A stretch of 64,000 bases of DNA from Acidobacteriota bacterium (GCA_023389035.1 JAEWFC010000030.1:496001-560000), one strand, 5' to 3'; positions 14,399-24,307 are shown, counted from the first letter of the stretch. The notes: generated by a model not told the origin, from the letters alone. A program made the numbers and translations.

Positions 14399-17369
14399 CC
14401 GCACGCTGTCGCATCTTTGAGGCCTCGGGGAATTTGATCTGAAAGGTCGTACCCTTACCGATATCGCTTGCGACCTCGATCGAGCCGCCGTGCTCCTGAA
14501 CGATCCCGTAAGTTACAGCGAGTCCTAACCCGGTACCGTTGCCGACGCCTTTAGTCGTAAAGAAAGGATCGAAGATCTTCTTCAAGTTTTCTTCGGCAAT
14601 GCCCTCACCGGTATCAGCGACCTCGACAACGACGTCCCCGTCATCGCCCGCGCGGGTCGCGAGGGTGATCGAACCGCCGGAAAAGATCGCATCACGAGCG
14701 TTTAGGATAAGATTAGTGAACACCTGCTGCAGCTTGCCGGCGTCGCCGAACACGTTCGATGCATCTGCCTCGTAATCCTTGAAGATCTCCACGTTCGATT
14801 TTCGAAGCTGAGGCTCAAGCAGCTGCAGCGTGTCATCGAGCAGCTTATGTATATCGACCTCGTAGGATTCGATCGCACTGCCGGTACGTGAAAAATTCAG
14901 GAGGTTGCCGACGATGTTAGATGCACGGTCTGTCTGCCGCTGCATCTTTTGCAGCAAAGCGTGTTTCGGGTCGGTCTCGGGGATCATCCCCAAAAGCATC
15001 TGTGTATAGCTGGAGACGCCTGTGAGCGGTGTGTTTACTTCGTGAGCGACACCGGCCGCGAGCAGACCGATACTTGAAAGCTTTTCGCTCTGCTGGAGCG
15101 ATTCCTCCAGTTTTACACGTGAGGTAACGTTCTCGATCACAACTATCGCACCGGTCTGCTCGTTCGAGACGGACCGCAGCGGTGCGACGGCGACGTTCAA
15201 AATAAGGGATCGGCCGGCAGCATCCGTCGTGTGGAGCTTATAGGCGTTGCGAATCTCTGTCAGGTGCCAGCGTGACCGTCCGAGTATATTCATCAGGTTC
15301 GCCGCGAAGCCGCTTTCGAAGACATCTTCTACGGCCTTGCCTACCACCTGCTCACGCGAGAGACGCAGCATGTCCTCAAAGGTCGAATTGCATCGGGTTA
15401 TCGTCCCGTGCTCGTCAACTGCGAGCAGGCCAACGTTTACCGATTCGACGATCGATTCATTGAACTCTTTAAGCAGAGCGAGTTCCTCGGTCTGCTGCTG
15501 TTGTTCCTGATAAAGCCTGCTGTTCTCGATCGCGACCGCAATGTATCCCGAAACCGTACGCAGGATGTCGAGGTCTTCTGACGACAACAGCGAACCATCT
15601 TTTGCACGGCCGAGGCCGATAACCGCCACCATCTTGCTTCGCGCCACACACGGCACAAAGTAATGAAGTTCTTGTCGGGCGGGTCTGCCATTGCCGTTCC
15701 CATTTCCGTTATGGTGCGGAATCTCACCGTCAGCCTGGTCTAGCTCGTCCGCACGAACGACGCCCTTGATGGCCGATTTTTCGCGGATCATTTGCTTGAA
15801 GTCGTTGGGGATGTTGTAGGCCTCGCTTAAACCGACCGATCGCGAAACGACGAAGCGTCCCGGGTTCGCGGGGTCTTCGGTAAATACCGCGACCTTTTCG
15901 ACGTCCATCACTTGAACGAGCCGTTCCGTCAAGGAATCGAGCAGCGGAACCATTGCGGTGGTAGCTGAGAGTGTCCGCCCGAAGTCGAGCAGACCTTGAC
16001 GCAGGTCGTAGCGTTCACCGTAAAAGAAACGGTTAGCACGCTCCTGAAGATAATTCTTTAGCGGCTCGCTGAGCAGCACGATGGCAGCCATGGCAACCAC
16101 GGCGATCAAGGCACGGAGGGCGATCTCCGTATTTGAAAGACCTCCATCGAACCGGACGAGTAGCACAAGAGCAAGGGCGACCGCACCGATCATCATCGAG
16201 ATGGCCAAGGTGGTCAGGGCGTAAACCATCGCACGGCGGACGACGACGTCGACGTCCATCAGCCGATAACGCACCACTGAATGGCCGAAGCTTAGCGGAA
16301 TCAACGCGAGCGGTAATGTCGTCAGGGCGGTTGTCAATGTGTCTTCCGGCAGGTAGATGAACCGGCTTGCGATCTGATAGCTGAGGATCGGCATCACCGA
16401 TACCAGTGTTCCCCACATCGCCCACTTCAGTCGTTGGCGAACCAGCGGCTGACGGCTCGTCAAAAATCGCCACAGCAAGATGCTTCCGCCGATAGATATT
16501 CCGCCGATAAAATGCACCAGCAATGCGAGATTGAACCGAGGCCAGAATTTGATCTGGGCACCAAATTCGAGGATCCAACTGCTGAGCGTCGCGGCAGGCA
16601 GAAAGGTGGCTACCCCGAATACAAGCATCGCGGTCGTTAATAACGCCGCCGGAACATAAAGTGCTACCGTCCGCCAGCGATAACGATCAAAGACCTCGCT
16701 GCGGACCGGATATCGAAAACAGAAATGAAGAAAAAGCGGGACGAATAGTGCGAATGCAATATCGTCAAGCAACTGGATCGCCAGATCGAGGTCCTGGCCC
16801 GTGTTAAGCGGCCGATAAACGTGGAAAACAAAGGCGGCAAGGCAAACCGATGCAAAATGAAGAACGAACGGGGAACGGCTGCCCTGTTTGAACAGAACAA
16901 AAAGGCCGATCGCAAGCCAGATGATGCCAACGACCATCAGAAAAACGATCGATGGAGTCCACCGTGGAAGTGTGTCGATGTTCGTCAGTTCGGCAACGTA
17001 CCTGTTACTTGAGAACGAGTAAGGCTTTTCGATCAGATAGGTCAGGCTACCGCCGACTCCCGCCGCGTCGAGGTACATCGGAACGTCGCGCACCGATATG
17101 CCGTAATCCGCCTGTTCGCCATCCAGAGTTATGAGGAGAAGTTTGTCACCGGCCGATACGCCTGCACGCGATGCGGCGAACCCCGTTCGTACGGTCTCGG
17201 CATAGATGCCGTCAGCACGCTGTACCCAAAGCACGCCGTCAGTCGGAGGCAGAGGACTGCCTGCTCGCTGGGAGACGTTCAACGCACCTCCCGCTACGAG
17301 AAGTACGGTTACTACCAGCCAGATCAAGCTCCAGGTTGTTATAACTTTCCCGGTCATTGACTGAGGCAA
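14391..17369 (-). CDS. Large membrane sensor histidine kinase (PDZ-like, multi-TM, GAF, PAS, HisKA, HATPase)
   Basis: 992 residues. TM helix (~8-28), an extracytoplasmic PDZ-like segment (~30-115, 'GFAASRAGVSAGDKLLLITLDG'), a block of about eight TM helices (~135-410), GAF-like domain (~450-620), PAS (~635-745), HisKA with phospho-accepting His776 in GVAHEVNTPL, and HATPase_c with 'NLILNARDAI', 'VADTGEGI', 'GTGLGLAVTYG'. NtrB-like in its catalytic half. No adjacent response regulator gene is present, so the partner is unlinked. A glycine/asparagine run (NGNGNG) lies in the GAF domain. The signal sensed is unknown. Confidence 0.93.
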   Translation of the reverse strand: MPQSMTGKVITTWSLIWLVVTVLLVAGGALNVSQRAGSPLPPTDGVLWVQRADGIYAETVRTGFAASRAGVSAGDKLLLITLDGEQADYGISVRDVPMYLDAAGVGGSLTYLIEKPYSFSSNRYVAELTNIDTLPRWTPSIVFLMVVGIIWLAIGLFVLFKQGSRSPFVLHFASVCLAAFVFHVYRPLNTGQDLDLAIQLLDDIAFALFVPLFLHFCFRYPVRSEVFDRYRWRTVALYVPAALLTTAMLVFGVATFLPAATLSSWILEFGAQIKFWPRFNLALLVHFIGGISIGGSILLWRFLTSRQPLVRQRLKWAMWGTLVSVMPILSYQIASRFIYLPEDTLTTALTTLPLALIPLSFGHSVVRYRLMDVDVVVRRAMVYALTTLAISMMIGAVALALVLLVRFDGGLSNTEIALRALIAVVAMAAIVLLSEPLKNYLQERANRFFYGERYDLRQGLLDFGRTLSATTAMVPLLDSLTERLVQVMDVEKVAVFTEDPANPGRFVVSRSVGLSEAYNIPNDFKQMIREKSAIKGVVRADELDQADGEIPHHNGNGNGNGRPARQELHYFVPCVARSKMVAVIGLGRAKDGSLLSSEDLDILRTVSGYIAVAIENSRLYQEQQQQTEELALLKEFNESIVESVNVGLLAVDEHGTITRCNSTFEDMLRLSREQVVGKAVEDVFESGFAANLMNILGRSRWHLTEIRNAYKLHTTDAAGRSLILNVAVAPLRSVSNEQTGAIVVIENVTSRVKLEESLQQSEKLSSIGLLAAGVAHEVNTPLTGVSSYTQMLLGMIPETDPKHALLQKMQRQTDRASNIVGNLLNFSRTGSAIESYEVDIHKLLDDTLQLLEPQLRKSNVEIFKDYEADASNVFGDAGKLQQVFTNLILNARDAIFSGGSITLATRAGDDGDVVVEVADTGEGIAEENLKKIFDPFFTTKGVGNGTGLGLAVTYGIVQEHGGSIEVASDIGKGTTFQIKFPEASKMRQRAVS

Positions 17370-17561
17370 ACTAAACCGACCATTTTCAGATGCAAACCGT
17401 GTTCCAACAACGGTTGCGGCCGAACGGCTAGAAATCCCTATTAATCACCGAGCGATTCTCTAAATTTTAACAGAATGCGAAACGGACGTGCGGAAATATA
17501 TTCAGTTTTTTGCTCGTAATCCAAGTTTTTGGAGACAAGCCGGTCAGATGAATATGCGGCG

Positions 17562-19316
17562 TCAGAAGCGGACTTTTATGCTGCCCCGTACTGCGCGGCG
17601 GTGGCTGTTCAGCCGAAGCGTCCCGAACTCGTTCTCGATCCCGGAGTAAAAACCGAGAATGTTGCGTGCATCTACCGAAGCGACCGCACGAAAAGGGAGG
17701 CCGAGCGACGGAAGATTTTGGGTCACCAGAACACTGAGGCTCGGATCGTAGATAGCAAGCCGCCCCTGAAATGGGTCGATCGCAAAGACCGTCGCCTCCG
17801 GCGATAGTCGGAACACTGTCCGAACGCTGGTACCTGTGTTGAAGTCAGCATCGAGTTGGCCGAAAGCCGTGTGGAAATATCCGCTTTCAAATAGACTTTC
17901 GGGATCAGTAATAGCATCCTGAGAAAGACGCTGGCCGCTACCGAAGCTATAGCCTGCCGAAGTGCTCAAAATTCCGCTCAATCGACGCGAATAAACCAGC
18001 CGGAATCCTTGAGAATTGCCCTGCTGATTCCCGGTAAGTTCTGTAAACACGTCACCAGCGGGTGAAAGGCCAATCGCTGAGTACCCAACGCCGCGAGCGA
18101 ACGTTGTGTCGAAGAATGCGTTCAGCTCGAGGGACGAACGATTGTCCAAAACGCGTTCAATGCCGATCTCAAAGCGGCTGCTTCGATTCATTACCGGCTT
18201 TCCGGCCTCGACGGCGATGTCGTCGATCGCTACCGGTTCGCGAAAGATGACTTGAGCATCTTCAAGCTCGATCTCGCTGGTCCAGCTTCGGTCCTCACTG
18301 AGTGAAGTAAAAGCGGAGCGGAGCCGTGTTTTCGAGTCAATATCAAACTGAAAGCCCAAACGCGGATTCAGCGAAAAATCACCGCCTGCACCTACGAACT
18401 TCGAGTAATCAAAGCCATAGACCAACACTATGCCTTCGCGGACGTTCCACTGATCTGTCGCCTGTAACGAGAATTGCCCGAGCTCACGGCCTACGCCGTC
18501 GATCTCGAGCTCTCCGAGCTTTGCATAGGCAGCTTTTACTCTCATCTGGTGATTCGCGAATGGAGCGAATTTTACCTGCGATTCCAGACGCAGCGGAGCA
18601 TTTCGGCCGATCCCTGTCTGTGCAGCAAATACAGCATCCGCACGTCCGATCGGCACCGCGGTCGCGAAATTCAGACCCGCGTAGCTTCCGCCTTCTGAAG
18701 CGGCTGCGAACGTCTCAACAACGGTCTGTGTTGGCTTTCCGTTCCGCCGTTCCTCATCATCATTCGCAGCGACCTCTACAGATTCTTCGACCGCGACCTC
18801 GGTACCGGGCGTGTTGCCCTGATCGATCTGATATGTGCCGCGGCTGAGCATCCCCGAACGAATTAGCCATTTCGGATTATTCCGGTCCAGCCGTTTGTCA
18901 GGCAGCGTGTTTCCACCGCCGGCACGCTCAAGCCTGAAACCGTAGTTAGCAAGCGATGCACTATTTACCTGTACCTCAGCGAGCGTCACCGGATTGAAGC
19001 CCTCGGCGACCGCCAGGATCGTATATTTGCCGGGATTTATCTTTGCGAGGAAAGAACCGTCGCGGCCCGAACGCACCTGCTTTAGAAGTTTCGCCGTTCC
19101 GAGCCGAAAGATGGCAACCGTCGCGTCAGCTATCGGCGATCCGGTCTGATCGCGAACTATGCCCTTGATCGTCGCAAGGTTCGATGCAGTGGGAAACGGA
19201 GCTGAAGAGACGCTCGGAACGTTTGCCGGCACGGTGTACGCGAACATCGTCAAGAGGATCGCAAAAACGATCCCTCGCGTTGGTACTGGGTGAGATTTTA
19301 GGCGAAGTTCAGCCAT
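17562..19316 (-). CDS. Outer-membrane beta-barrel protein with N-terminal carboxypeptidase-regulatory-like domain
   Basis: 584 residues. Signal peptide (~1-38), then a carboxypeptidase-regulatory-like domain (~48-130: 'IKGIVRDQTGSPIADATVAIF', 'GKYTILAVAEGFNPV'). The remainder alternates polar and hydrophobic residues as in barrel strands and ends in phenylalanine (IKVRF), as outer-membrane proteins do. This arrangement resembles the TonB-dependent 'carboxypeptidase regulatory-like' receptors common in Acidobacteriota, but it is short and no plug domain or TonB box is evident. Substrate unknown; 192 bp separate it from the kinase gene on the same strand. Confidence 0.8.
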   Translation of the reverse strand: MAELRLKSHPVPTRGIVFAILLTMFAYTVPANVPSVSSAPFPTASNLATIKGIVRDQTGSPIADATVAIFRLGTAKLLKQVRSGRDGSFLAKINPGKYTILAVAEGFNPVTLAEVQVNSASLANYGFRLERAGGGNTLPDKRLDRNNPKWLIRSGMLSRGTYQIDQGNTPGTEVAVEESVEVAANDDEERRNGKPTQTVVETFAAASEGGSYAGLNFATAVPIGRADAVFAAQTGIGRNAPLRLESQVKFAPFANHQMRVKAAYAKLGELEIDGVGRELGQFSLQATDQWNVREGIVLVYGFDYSKFVGAGGDFSLNPRLGFQFDIDSKTRLRSAFTSLSEDRSWTSEIELEDAQVIFREPVAIDDIAVEAGKPVMNRSSRFEIGIERVLDNRSSLELNAFFDTTFARGVGYSAIGLSPAGDVFTELTGNQQGNSQGFRLVYSRRLSGILSTSAGYSFGSGQRLSQDAITDPESLFESGYFHTAFGQLDADFNTGTSVRTVFRLSPEATVFAIDPFQGRLAIYDPSLSVLVTQNLPSLGLPFRAVASVDARNILGFYSGIENEFGTLRLNSHRRAVRGSIKVRF

Positions 19317-19484
19317 GATCCAGGATCAAGCGTAACGGCATTCCGGGCCGGTAACAAAAAAGATGCAGAAACAGCAGAAAGGCCGAAAACGACCTGTTCC
19401 GAGCGACTACAATATTTTCTGTGCAAAAATCAATCGTGTCAAGCGTGAGAGCCGGTCCCTATTAGCCTCTAAGATGCCACTAAC

Positions 19485-19512
19485 TTGACAAAGTTTGCCC
19501 TTCGGCTAGAAT
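19485..19512 (+). promoter_or_regulatory. Sigma-70-type promoter of tRNA-Ser
   Basis: TTGACA at 19485-19490 and TAGAAT at 19507-19512 with a 16-bp spacer. The tRNA begins 27 bases after the -10 box. A small hairpin, CTGCC-TTCGA-GGCAG, lies between them (19519-19533). Confidence 0.8.
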
Positions 19513-19538
19513 GAAAATCTGCCTTCGAGGCAGTTTGC

Positions 19539-19629
19539 GGAGACGTGGCTGAGTGGCTGAAAGCGGCGGTTTGCTAAATCGTTGTACTCCAAAAGGGTAC
19601 CACAGGTTCGAATCCTGTCGTCTCCGCCA
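19539..19629 (+). tRNA. tRNA-Ser (anticodon GCT)
   Basis: Acceptor arms GGAGACG / CGTCTCC, D arm 'GCTGAGTGGCTGAAAGC', anticodon loop TTGCTAA giving GCT (reads AGC/AGU), a long variable arm as in class II tRNAs, T arm with GGTTCGAATCC, discriminator G and an encoded CCA end. Confidence 0.96.
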
Positions 19630-19671
19630 GAACATCTAAGTCTGTCAGTGTAACTGGCAGGCTTTTCATGT

Positions 19672-20730
19672 TTACGTTCCGTATAACACGTGATGAAGGC
19701 CGTAGTACAGGATAAAGATCATCCCGAACGCCAGGAAATATAGACCCGTCATGAAATAGGCTTCCGTAAAAATCGATTTTTCGGGCAGAACCAGCATATA
19801 CCGAGCATCCGTCGGGCCCCGTACTATCAAAACGAACAATATCGCAACGATCATTAGATGTCCGATCGCATCAACCATCCCAAACTCAAAGACGGCTAAA
19901 ACGAATATTGACATCATCCCCAGCGAGATCAGCCTCCCTATCACCGAAACCGCGCCGAGCAGGATAAATGTAACGTTAAATTCGATGAACCCGCTCAGCT
20001 TCATAAATGTCCGAGGATCGAGACCCATCGTCAGCGACGGCGTTTGCTCAAGCAGCGGATAAGTCCAGGCTGCATATCCGAACTTCTCCACCGAAGCCCA
20101 GATCAACGTCAGCCCGGCGCAGGCAAACAAGGTAATAAAGCCGGCACGCAGCCATTCGCCGTTTCGGATACTGGATGTAACTAGGAAAACTCCGATGCCC
20201 GGGAAGATCAGGTAATCCAGCATGTGAAACAGCCCGAAGTCACCCAAGGCTGCGGCGAAAAGAATGAATATCCCGACGCCGGCAAACACCGCACCTTGCC
20301 GGAAAACCAATGATACCGCCATCGCTAAATGCAGCCATGCAACCCACTTGGCTTGCGTCGTTAGCTCGGGTGTTAGGTAAAAGGTCGAGCCGTATACGGT
20401 GTACCACACGAAAAGGCTAAAGAAGAATATGCCCGCGCTTACACGCATTATCAGGCTTGCCAGGTCGTCAAAACGCTTCAAGCGTTTATCGAACTCCGCC
20501 AAGATGCCTCGTTTGAATATGTATCGGTCCGCGAGAAAGAAAAGATAAATTCCCGCAACCGATACAAGAAACATCTTGACGAACGTGCCATCCAACACCT
20601 CGCCGATCGGCAGCGGCGGTTTAGAGACGTCATGCTCTACAAACCATTTTACGTGCCCATAAACAGATCTCTCGCCAAGCAGTAAGAGACAAACCGTTGT
20701 CAGAAGGCCGATACGAAGTTTCATGGTCAT
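19672..20730 (-). CDS. Polytopic inner-membrane protein of unknown function
   Basis: 352 residues. Signal-like first segment ending near 'SVYGHVKWFVEHDVSKPPLP', where a conserved-looking HVKWF follows the cleavage site; then about eight TM helices. A second ATG two codons in (20724) is an equally good start. The hydrophobic core with scattered Phe/Tyr/His recalls DoxX/DoxD-type membrane proteins, but no diagnostic motif was recognised, so no function is given. It is convergent with tRNA-Ser and divergent from gltX. Confidence 0.8.
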   Translation of the reverse strand: MTMKLRIGLLTTVCLLLLGERSVYGHVKWFVEHDVSKPPLPIGEVLDGTFVKMFLVSVAGIYLFFLADRYIFKRGILAEFDKRLKRFDDLASLIMRVSAGIFFFSLFVWYTVYGSTFYLTPELTTQAKWVAWLHLAMAVSLVFRQGAVFAGVGIFILFAAALGDFGLFHMLDYLIFPGIGVFLVTSSIRNGEWLRAGFITLFACAGLTLIWASVEKFGYAAWTYPLLEQTPSLTMGLDPRTFMKLSGFIEFNVTFILLGAVSVIGRLISLGMMSIFVLAVFEFGMVDAIGHLMIVAILFVLIVRGPTDARYMLVLPEKSIFTEAYFMTGLYFLAFGMIFILYYGLHHVLYGT

Positions 20731-20848
20731 GAAGGTTAATGCGTTGATCGGCCGATAAATATATCACCGTTTGCGGTTAAAACGTTGCCGCCCGTAACCG
20801 TAGATACTGCATTGATTAATACACGGTCATAGGTAAGAATCTTGCATT

Positions 20849-22453
20849 ATGTCCGTAAGGGTAAGATTCGCTCCGTCGCCGACGGGTTATTTGCATATTG
20901 GTTCCGCGAGGACCGCACTTTTTAACTATCTCTACGCCCGAAACACCGGCGGCAAGTTCTTGCTTCGGATCGAAGACACTGACCTTGCGCGGTCGACCGA
21001 AGAATCCACGCGGTCAATACTCGACGGATTGGAATGGCTGGGTTTTGCTCCCGATGAAGAGATCGTCTTTCAGTCAGACAATGCCGATAAGCATCGTGCG
21101 GCAGCCCTACGGCTTCTTGAAGAAGGGAAAGCTTATCGCGATTTCACCCCGCGCGAAGCGCCGACCGACGCAAACGTTAAAGATGCGATCAAGGAACGCG
21201 CTCGCGCTCAACAGGGCGAAAAGAATATGCGTGATAACCCGTACCGCAAATTATCGCGCAAAGAGTCGGACGAACGCGCCGCTACCGGCGAGCCTTTCGC
21301 TATCCGGCTTTTGGTAGCCGAACATGGCCGCACTGCTTTTGACGATGCGGTCTATGGTATTCAGGAACGCAATTACGATGACACTGAAGATCTCGTACTG
21401 CTGCGCTCCGACGGACATCCGCTTTACAACCTCGCGGTGGTCTGCGACGACATCGAAATGCAGATCACGCACGTAATTCGGGGACAGGACCATCTGACGA
21501 ATACCCATAAACAGGTATTGATCTACGAAGCACTCGGTGTTACGCCGCCCACCTTCGCGCATCTGCCATTGATAATGGCGCCGAACAAGGGAAAGCTCTC
21601 GAAACGGAAGCACGGCGAGGTCGTTTCGATGACGACCTATCGCGATGCGGGGTTTCTTGCTGCAGCCTTTCGCAATTTTCTGGCGCTGTTAGGTTGGTCG
21701 GCCGGTGAGGAACGTGAGATCTACTCACTCGATGAGCTGGTCGAAAAGTTTTCCCTCGAGGGTATCCACCGGTCGAACGCGATCTTTAACTTCACGCCCG
21801 ACGACCCGCGTAAATGGACGGATGATAAAGCAATATGGATGAACGCGGAATACATTCGCACGATGCCGCTCAGCGAACTGTTGCCGTTTGTAAAAGCCGA
21901 ACTCCGAACCGCCAAGCTTTGGCGTGAAGAATACGACCAGCAGAGCATTGCCCTGACAACTGAAATCCCGTCGACAGCAGACCTCGGATCGGATGAACGG
22001 CCCGAATCCGTAGCACTCGAAGGTCGAGAAGTAGGATCGCACGCGTGGTATGTTTACACGGTTGATCTGATCCGGCAGCGATTTTTCACGCTAAAGGATT
22101 TCTCATCCCAGGGCCGTGCGTACTTTAGCGAGGATTTCGATTTTGATCCCGCGGCAATTGCAAAGAATCTGACAAAGTTCCCGGACCTGAAAGAGTGGAT
22201 GCCTCAGCTTGCCGATCGTTTTGAAGCAGACTTTGCGGAAAGGCCGTACACTGAGGAGCACATTGAGATCGTGGTCAAGGCCTTCACCGAGGAAAAAGCC
22301 ACAAAGCTCGGCGTGATCATGAACGGAGCCCGTACGCTATTAACTGGTGTCGCCGTAGGCCCGTCGATGCTTTCCGTGTTTGAGGTCATTGGTCTTGAAC
22401 GCACGCTTTTGCGTCTGAGGAGCCGTGTCGCTTGGAGCGATCTTCAGAGCTAA
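20849..22453 (+). CDS. gltX: Glutamyl-tRNA synthetase
   Basis: Charges tRNA-Glu (and possibly tRNA-Gln where GatCAB is used). 534 residues with class I signatures: HIGS at 16-19 (FAPSPTGYLHIGSARTALFN) and KLSKR at 249-253. The C-terminal anticodon-binding helical domain ends LERTLLRLRSRVAW. Slightly longer than the usual 470-500 residues, partly through a segment near 370-395 (about 'SDERPESVALEGREVGSH'). The ATG at 20849 gives the canonical N-terminus MSVRVRFAPSPTG. Confidence 0.97.
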   Translation: MSVRVRFAPSPTGYLHIGSARTALFNYLYARNTGGKFLLRIEDTDLARSTEESTRSILDGLEWLGFAPDEEIVFQSDNADKHRAAALRLLEEGKAYRDFTPREAPTDANVKDAIKERARAQQGEKNMRDNPYRKLSRKESDERAATGEPFAIRLLVAEHGRTAFDDAVYGIQERNYDDTEDLVLLRSDGHPLYNLAVVCDDIEMQITHVIRGQDHLTNTHKQVLIYEALGVTPPTFAHLPLIMAPNKGKLSKRKHGEVVSMTTYRDAGFLAAAFRNFLALLGWSAGEEREIYSLDELVEKFSLEGIHRSNAIFNFTPDDPRKWTDDKAIWMNAEYIRTMPLSELLPFVKAELRTAKLWREEYDQQSIALTTEIPSTADLGSDERPESVALEGREVGSHAWYVYTVDLIRQRFFTLKDFSSQGRAYFSEDFDFDPAAIAKNLTKFPDLKEWMPQLADRFEADFAERPYTEEHIEIVVKAFTEEKATKLGVIMNGARTLLTGVAVGPSMLSVFEVIGLERTLLRLRSRVAWSDLQS

Positions 22454-22530
22454 TAAGATGTGATCCCGTGAGCATGTCCGGAGAATACAGAATATTTCAA
22501 AATACTATTTTTACGAACGAGGAGAATAAA

Positions 22531-22941
22531 ATGAAAGGCTTCAAATCAAACATCGAGAAAGACACACTCAAGAACAAGAATTTTCGCAAAGTGCTCTACA
22601 CATCCGTACACAGCCAACTCGTACTGATGAGCCTAAAGCCAAAAGAGGAGATCGGTGAGGAGACTCATCCGGACAACGATCAGTTCTTTCGTTTCGAGGG
22701 CGGCCGTGGACGCGTCGAGATCGACGGGAACAAATATACGGTCAAGGACGGCGATGCGGTCGTGATCCCTGCGGGTGCGAAACACAATGTGATAAACACA
22801 TCGTCGTCTGAAGAGCTGAAGATGTACACCATTTACTCGCCTGCTCATCACAAAGATCAGATCGTTCGCAAGACAAAAGAAGAGGCCGAAGCGAACGAGG
22901 AAGATTTCGACGGCAAGACCACCGAAAAACGTAAGAAATGA
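22531..22941 (+). CDS. Cupin-domain protein
   Basis: 136 residues starting at the ATG at 22531, preceded by GAGGAG at good spacing. Single cupin: first motif near 'EIGEETHPDNDQFFRFEGGRGRVEIDG', second near 'DGDAVVIPAGAKHNVINTS', giving the His/Glu-type metal-site residues of small cupins. The C-terminus is a Lys/Glu-rich tail. The stop overlaps the next start (ATGA), so the two genes are translationally coupled. Substrate unknown. Confidence 0.88.
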   Translation: MKGFKSNIEKDTLKNKNFRKVLYTSVHSQLVLMSLKPKEEIGEETHPDNDQFFRFEGGRGRVEIDGNKYTVKDGDAVVIPAGAKHNVINTSSSEELKMYTIYSPAHHKDQIVRKTKEEAEANEEDFDGKTTEKRKK

Positions 22942-23330
22942 ACGCGGAGATCAAGCGGTTCAACGACTCGCTGCCGGTCGACGACAAAAAGATCTGCGAC
23001 GCTCTGGCTAAGCAGATCTCAAAAGCGATGCCGGAGGCTGAAAACAAGATCTGGCACGCTCATCCCGTTTGGTTTCTCGACGGAAACCCGATCGTCGGCT
23101 ACAGCAAGTTAAAAGATTGCGTGAGGCTGATGTTTTGGAGCGGTGCGAGTTTTGACGAGGCGTCGCTTAAACCGGGTACCGGAAAGTTTAAGGACGCCTC
23201 CATCAGATTTACGTCAGCCGACCAGATAGATTCGCGCGATCTTGATCGATGGCTCGAAAAAGCTCGTACGATCCAGTGGGATTATAAGAATCTCATTAAA
23301 CGGAAAGGCGTTTTGGAGCGTTTGAAGTAG
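22938..23330 (+). CDS. DUF1801 (YdhG-like) family protein
   Basis: 130 residues. Matches the DUF1801/YdhG fold: 'MPEAENKIWHAHPVWFLDGNPIVGYSKLKDCVRLMFWSG' spread over residues ~37-75, and 'DRWLEKARTIQWDYKNL' at the end. Function is not established for the family. It is coupled to the cupin gene by a 4-bp overlap. Confidence 0.82.
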   Translation: MNAEIKRFNDSLPVDDKKICDALAKQISKAMPEAENKIWHAHPVWFLDGNPIVGYSKLKDCVRLMFWSGASFDEASLKPGTGKFKDASIRFTSADQIDSRDLDRWLEKARTIQWDYKNLIKRKGVLERLK

Positions 23331-23341
23331 TAGGTTCTGCT

Positions 23342-23376
23342 GATCTAATCGATTATAATTAGTTATCGATCAGATC
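23342..23376 (+). promoter_or_regulatory. Inverted repeat around a -10 box upstream of the phenylalanine hydroxylase gene
   Basis: GATCTAATCGAT (23342-23353) and ATCGATCAGATC (23365-23376) are complementary but for one position; the 11-bp centre contains TATAAT (23354-23359). A regulator bound here would cover the promoter. The ribosome-binding site GAGGAG follows at 23382. Confidence 0.55.
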
Positions 23377-23395
23377 TCGCAGAGGAGCAGCCCAT

Positions 23396-24307
23396 ATGAC
23401 GCGACCCGCTACGCTCACAGACAAACCTTTTACGCCTTTATCCAACTACCGCGTAGACGATGGCGAATTGCCCGCGTTTCGAGACATGCCTTTCGAGGAT
23501 ATCGAAGAACTCGACCTCGATCATCCCGGAGCATCTGACCCTGAATACCGCAAGCGACGCGACTACATCGCTAGCCTTGCAAAGCGTTTCCGCGAGACCG
23601 GTGAAATTACTGACGTAGACTACAACGACGACGAGCAGGGTATATGGCAGCACGTCGCAACAAAGCTCGAAGAGCTTCATCAAAAGCACGCTTCCCCGTT
23701 TTACCTAAAAGCAAAGGCGGACCTGGGCATCTCGACCCAACGGATCCCGCAGCTTTCCGAAATGAATCGCCGGTTGAAAGAGCTGACCGGTTTCCGGCTT
23801 GCACCTATCGAGGGGCTCGTCGACACGCGTGCATTCCTTTCATGGCTTTCATGGCGGACGATGCTGTCAACGCAATACATCCGCCATCATTCCCGCCCTG
23901 AGTACACTCCGGAACCCGACATCGTCCACGAAGCCATCGGCCATATTCCGATGTTCACCAATCCCGACTTTGCTGACTATTCTCAATTCGTCGGCCACGG
24001 GGCGCGAATGGCAAACGACCAGCAGCTTGAAGAGCTGGGAAGGCTCTACTGGTTCACAGTAGAGTTCGGTCTCGTCGAGCACAACGACGAGATCAAAGCC
24101 TATGGCGCGGGACTGCTTTCAAGCTACGGCGAACTCGAGCATGCGTTCTCTGACGATGTCGAACGCCGTCCCTTCGACCTCGAGCAGGTCATCAACCACG
24201 ACTATACCTACAGCGATATGCAGCCGGTGCTTTACGTTATCCCGTCCTACGCCGAGCTGAAAGAGGTCACGCGGAAATATATCGAGTCTTTCGAAAATAG
24301 CCGGTAA
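23396..24307 (+). CDS. phhA: Phenylalanine 4-hydroxylase (aromatic amino acid hydroxylase)
   Basis: Converts phenylalanine to tyrosine with tetrahydropterin and O2. 303 residues, the size of bacterial single-domain enzymes. The iron ligands are present with the family's exact spacing: His178 and His183 in DIVHEAIGHIP, Glu223 in WFTVEFGL (5 and 40 residues apart, as in human His285/His290/Glu330). 'HSRPEYTPEPDI' and 'YGAGLLSSYGELEHAF' are also characteristic. The gene has its own RBS (GAGGAG) and a possible operator just upstream. No pterin-4a-carbinolamine dehydratase gene is adjacent. Confidence 0.95.
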   Translation: MTRPATLTDKPFTPLSNYRVDDGELPAFRDMPFEDIEELDLDHPGASDPEYRKRRDYIASLAKRFRETGEITDVDYNDDEQGIWQHVATKLEELHQKHASPFYLKAKADLGISTQRIPQLSEMNRRLKELTGFRLAPIEGLVDTRAFLSWLSWRTMLSTQYIRHHSRPEYTPEPDIVHEAIGHIPMFTNPDFADYSQFVGHGARMANDQQLEELGRLYWFTVEFGLVEHNDEIKAYGAGLLSSYGELEHAFSDDVERRPFDLEQVINHDYTYSDMQPVLYVIPSYAELKEVTRKYIESFENSR

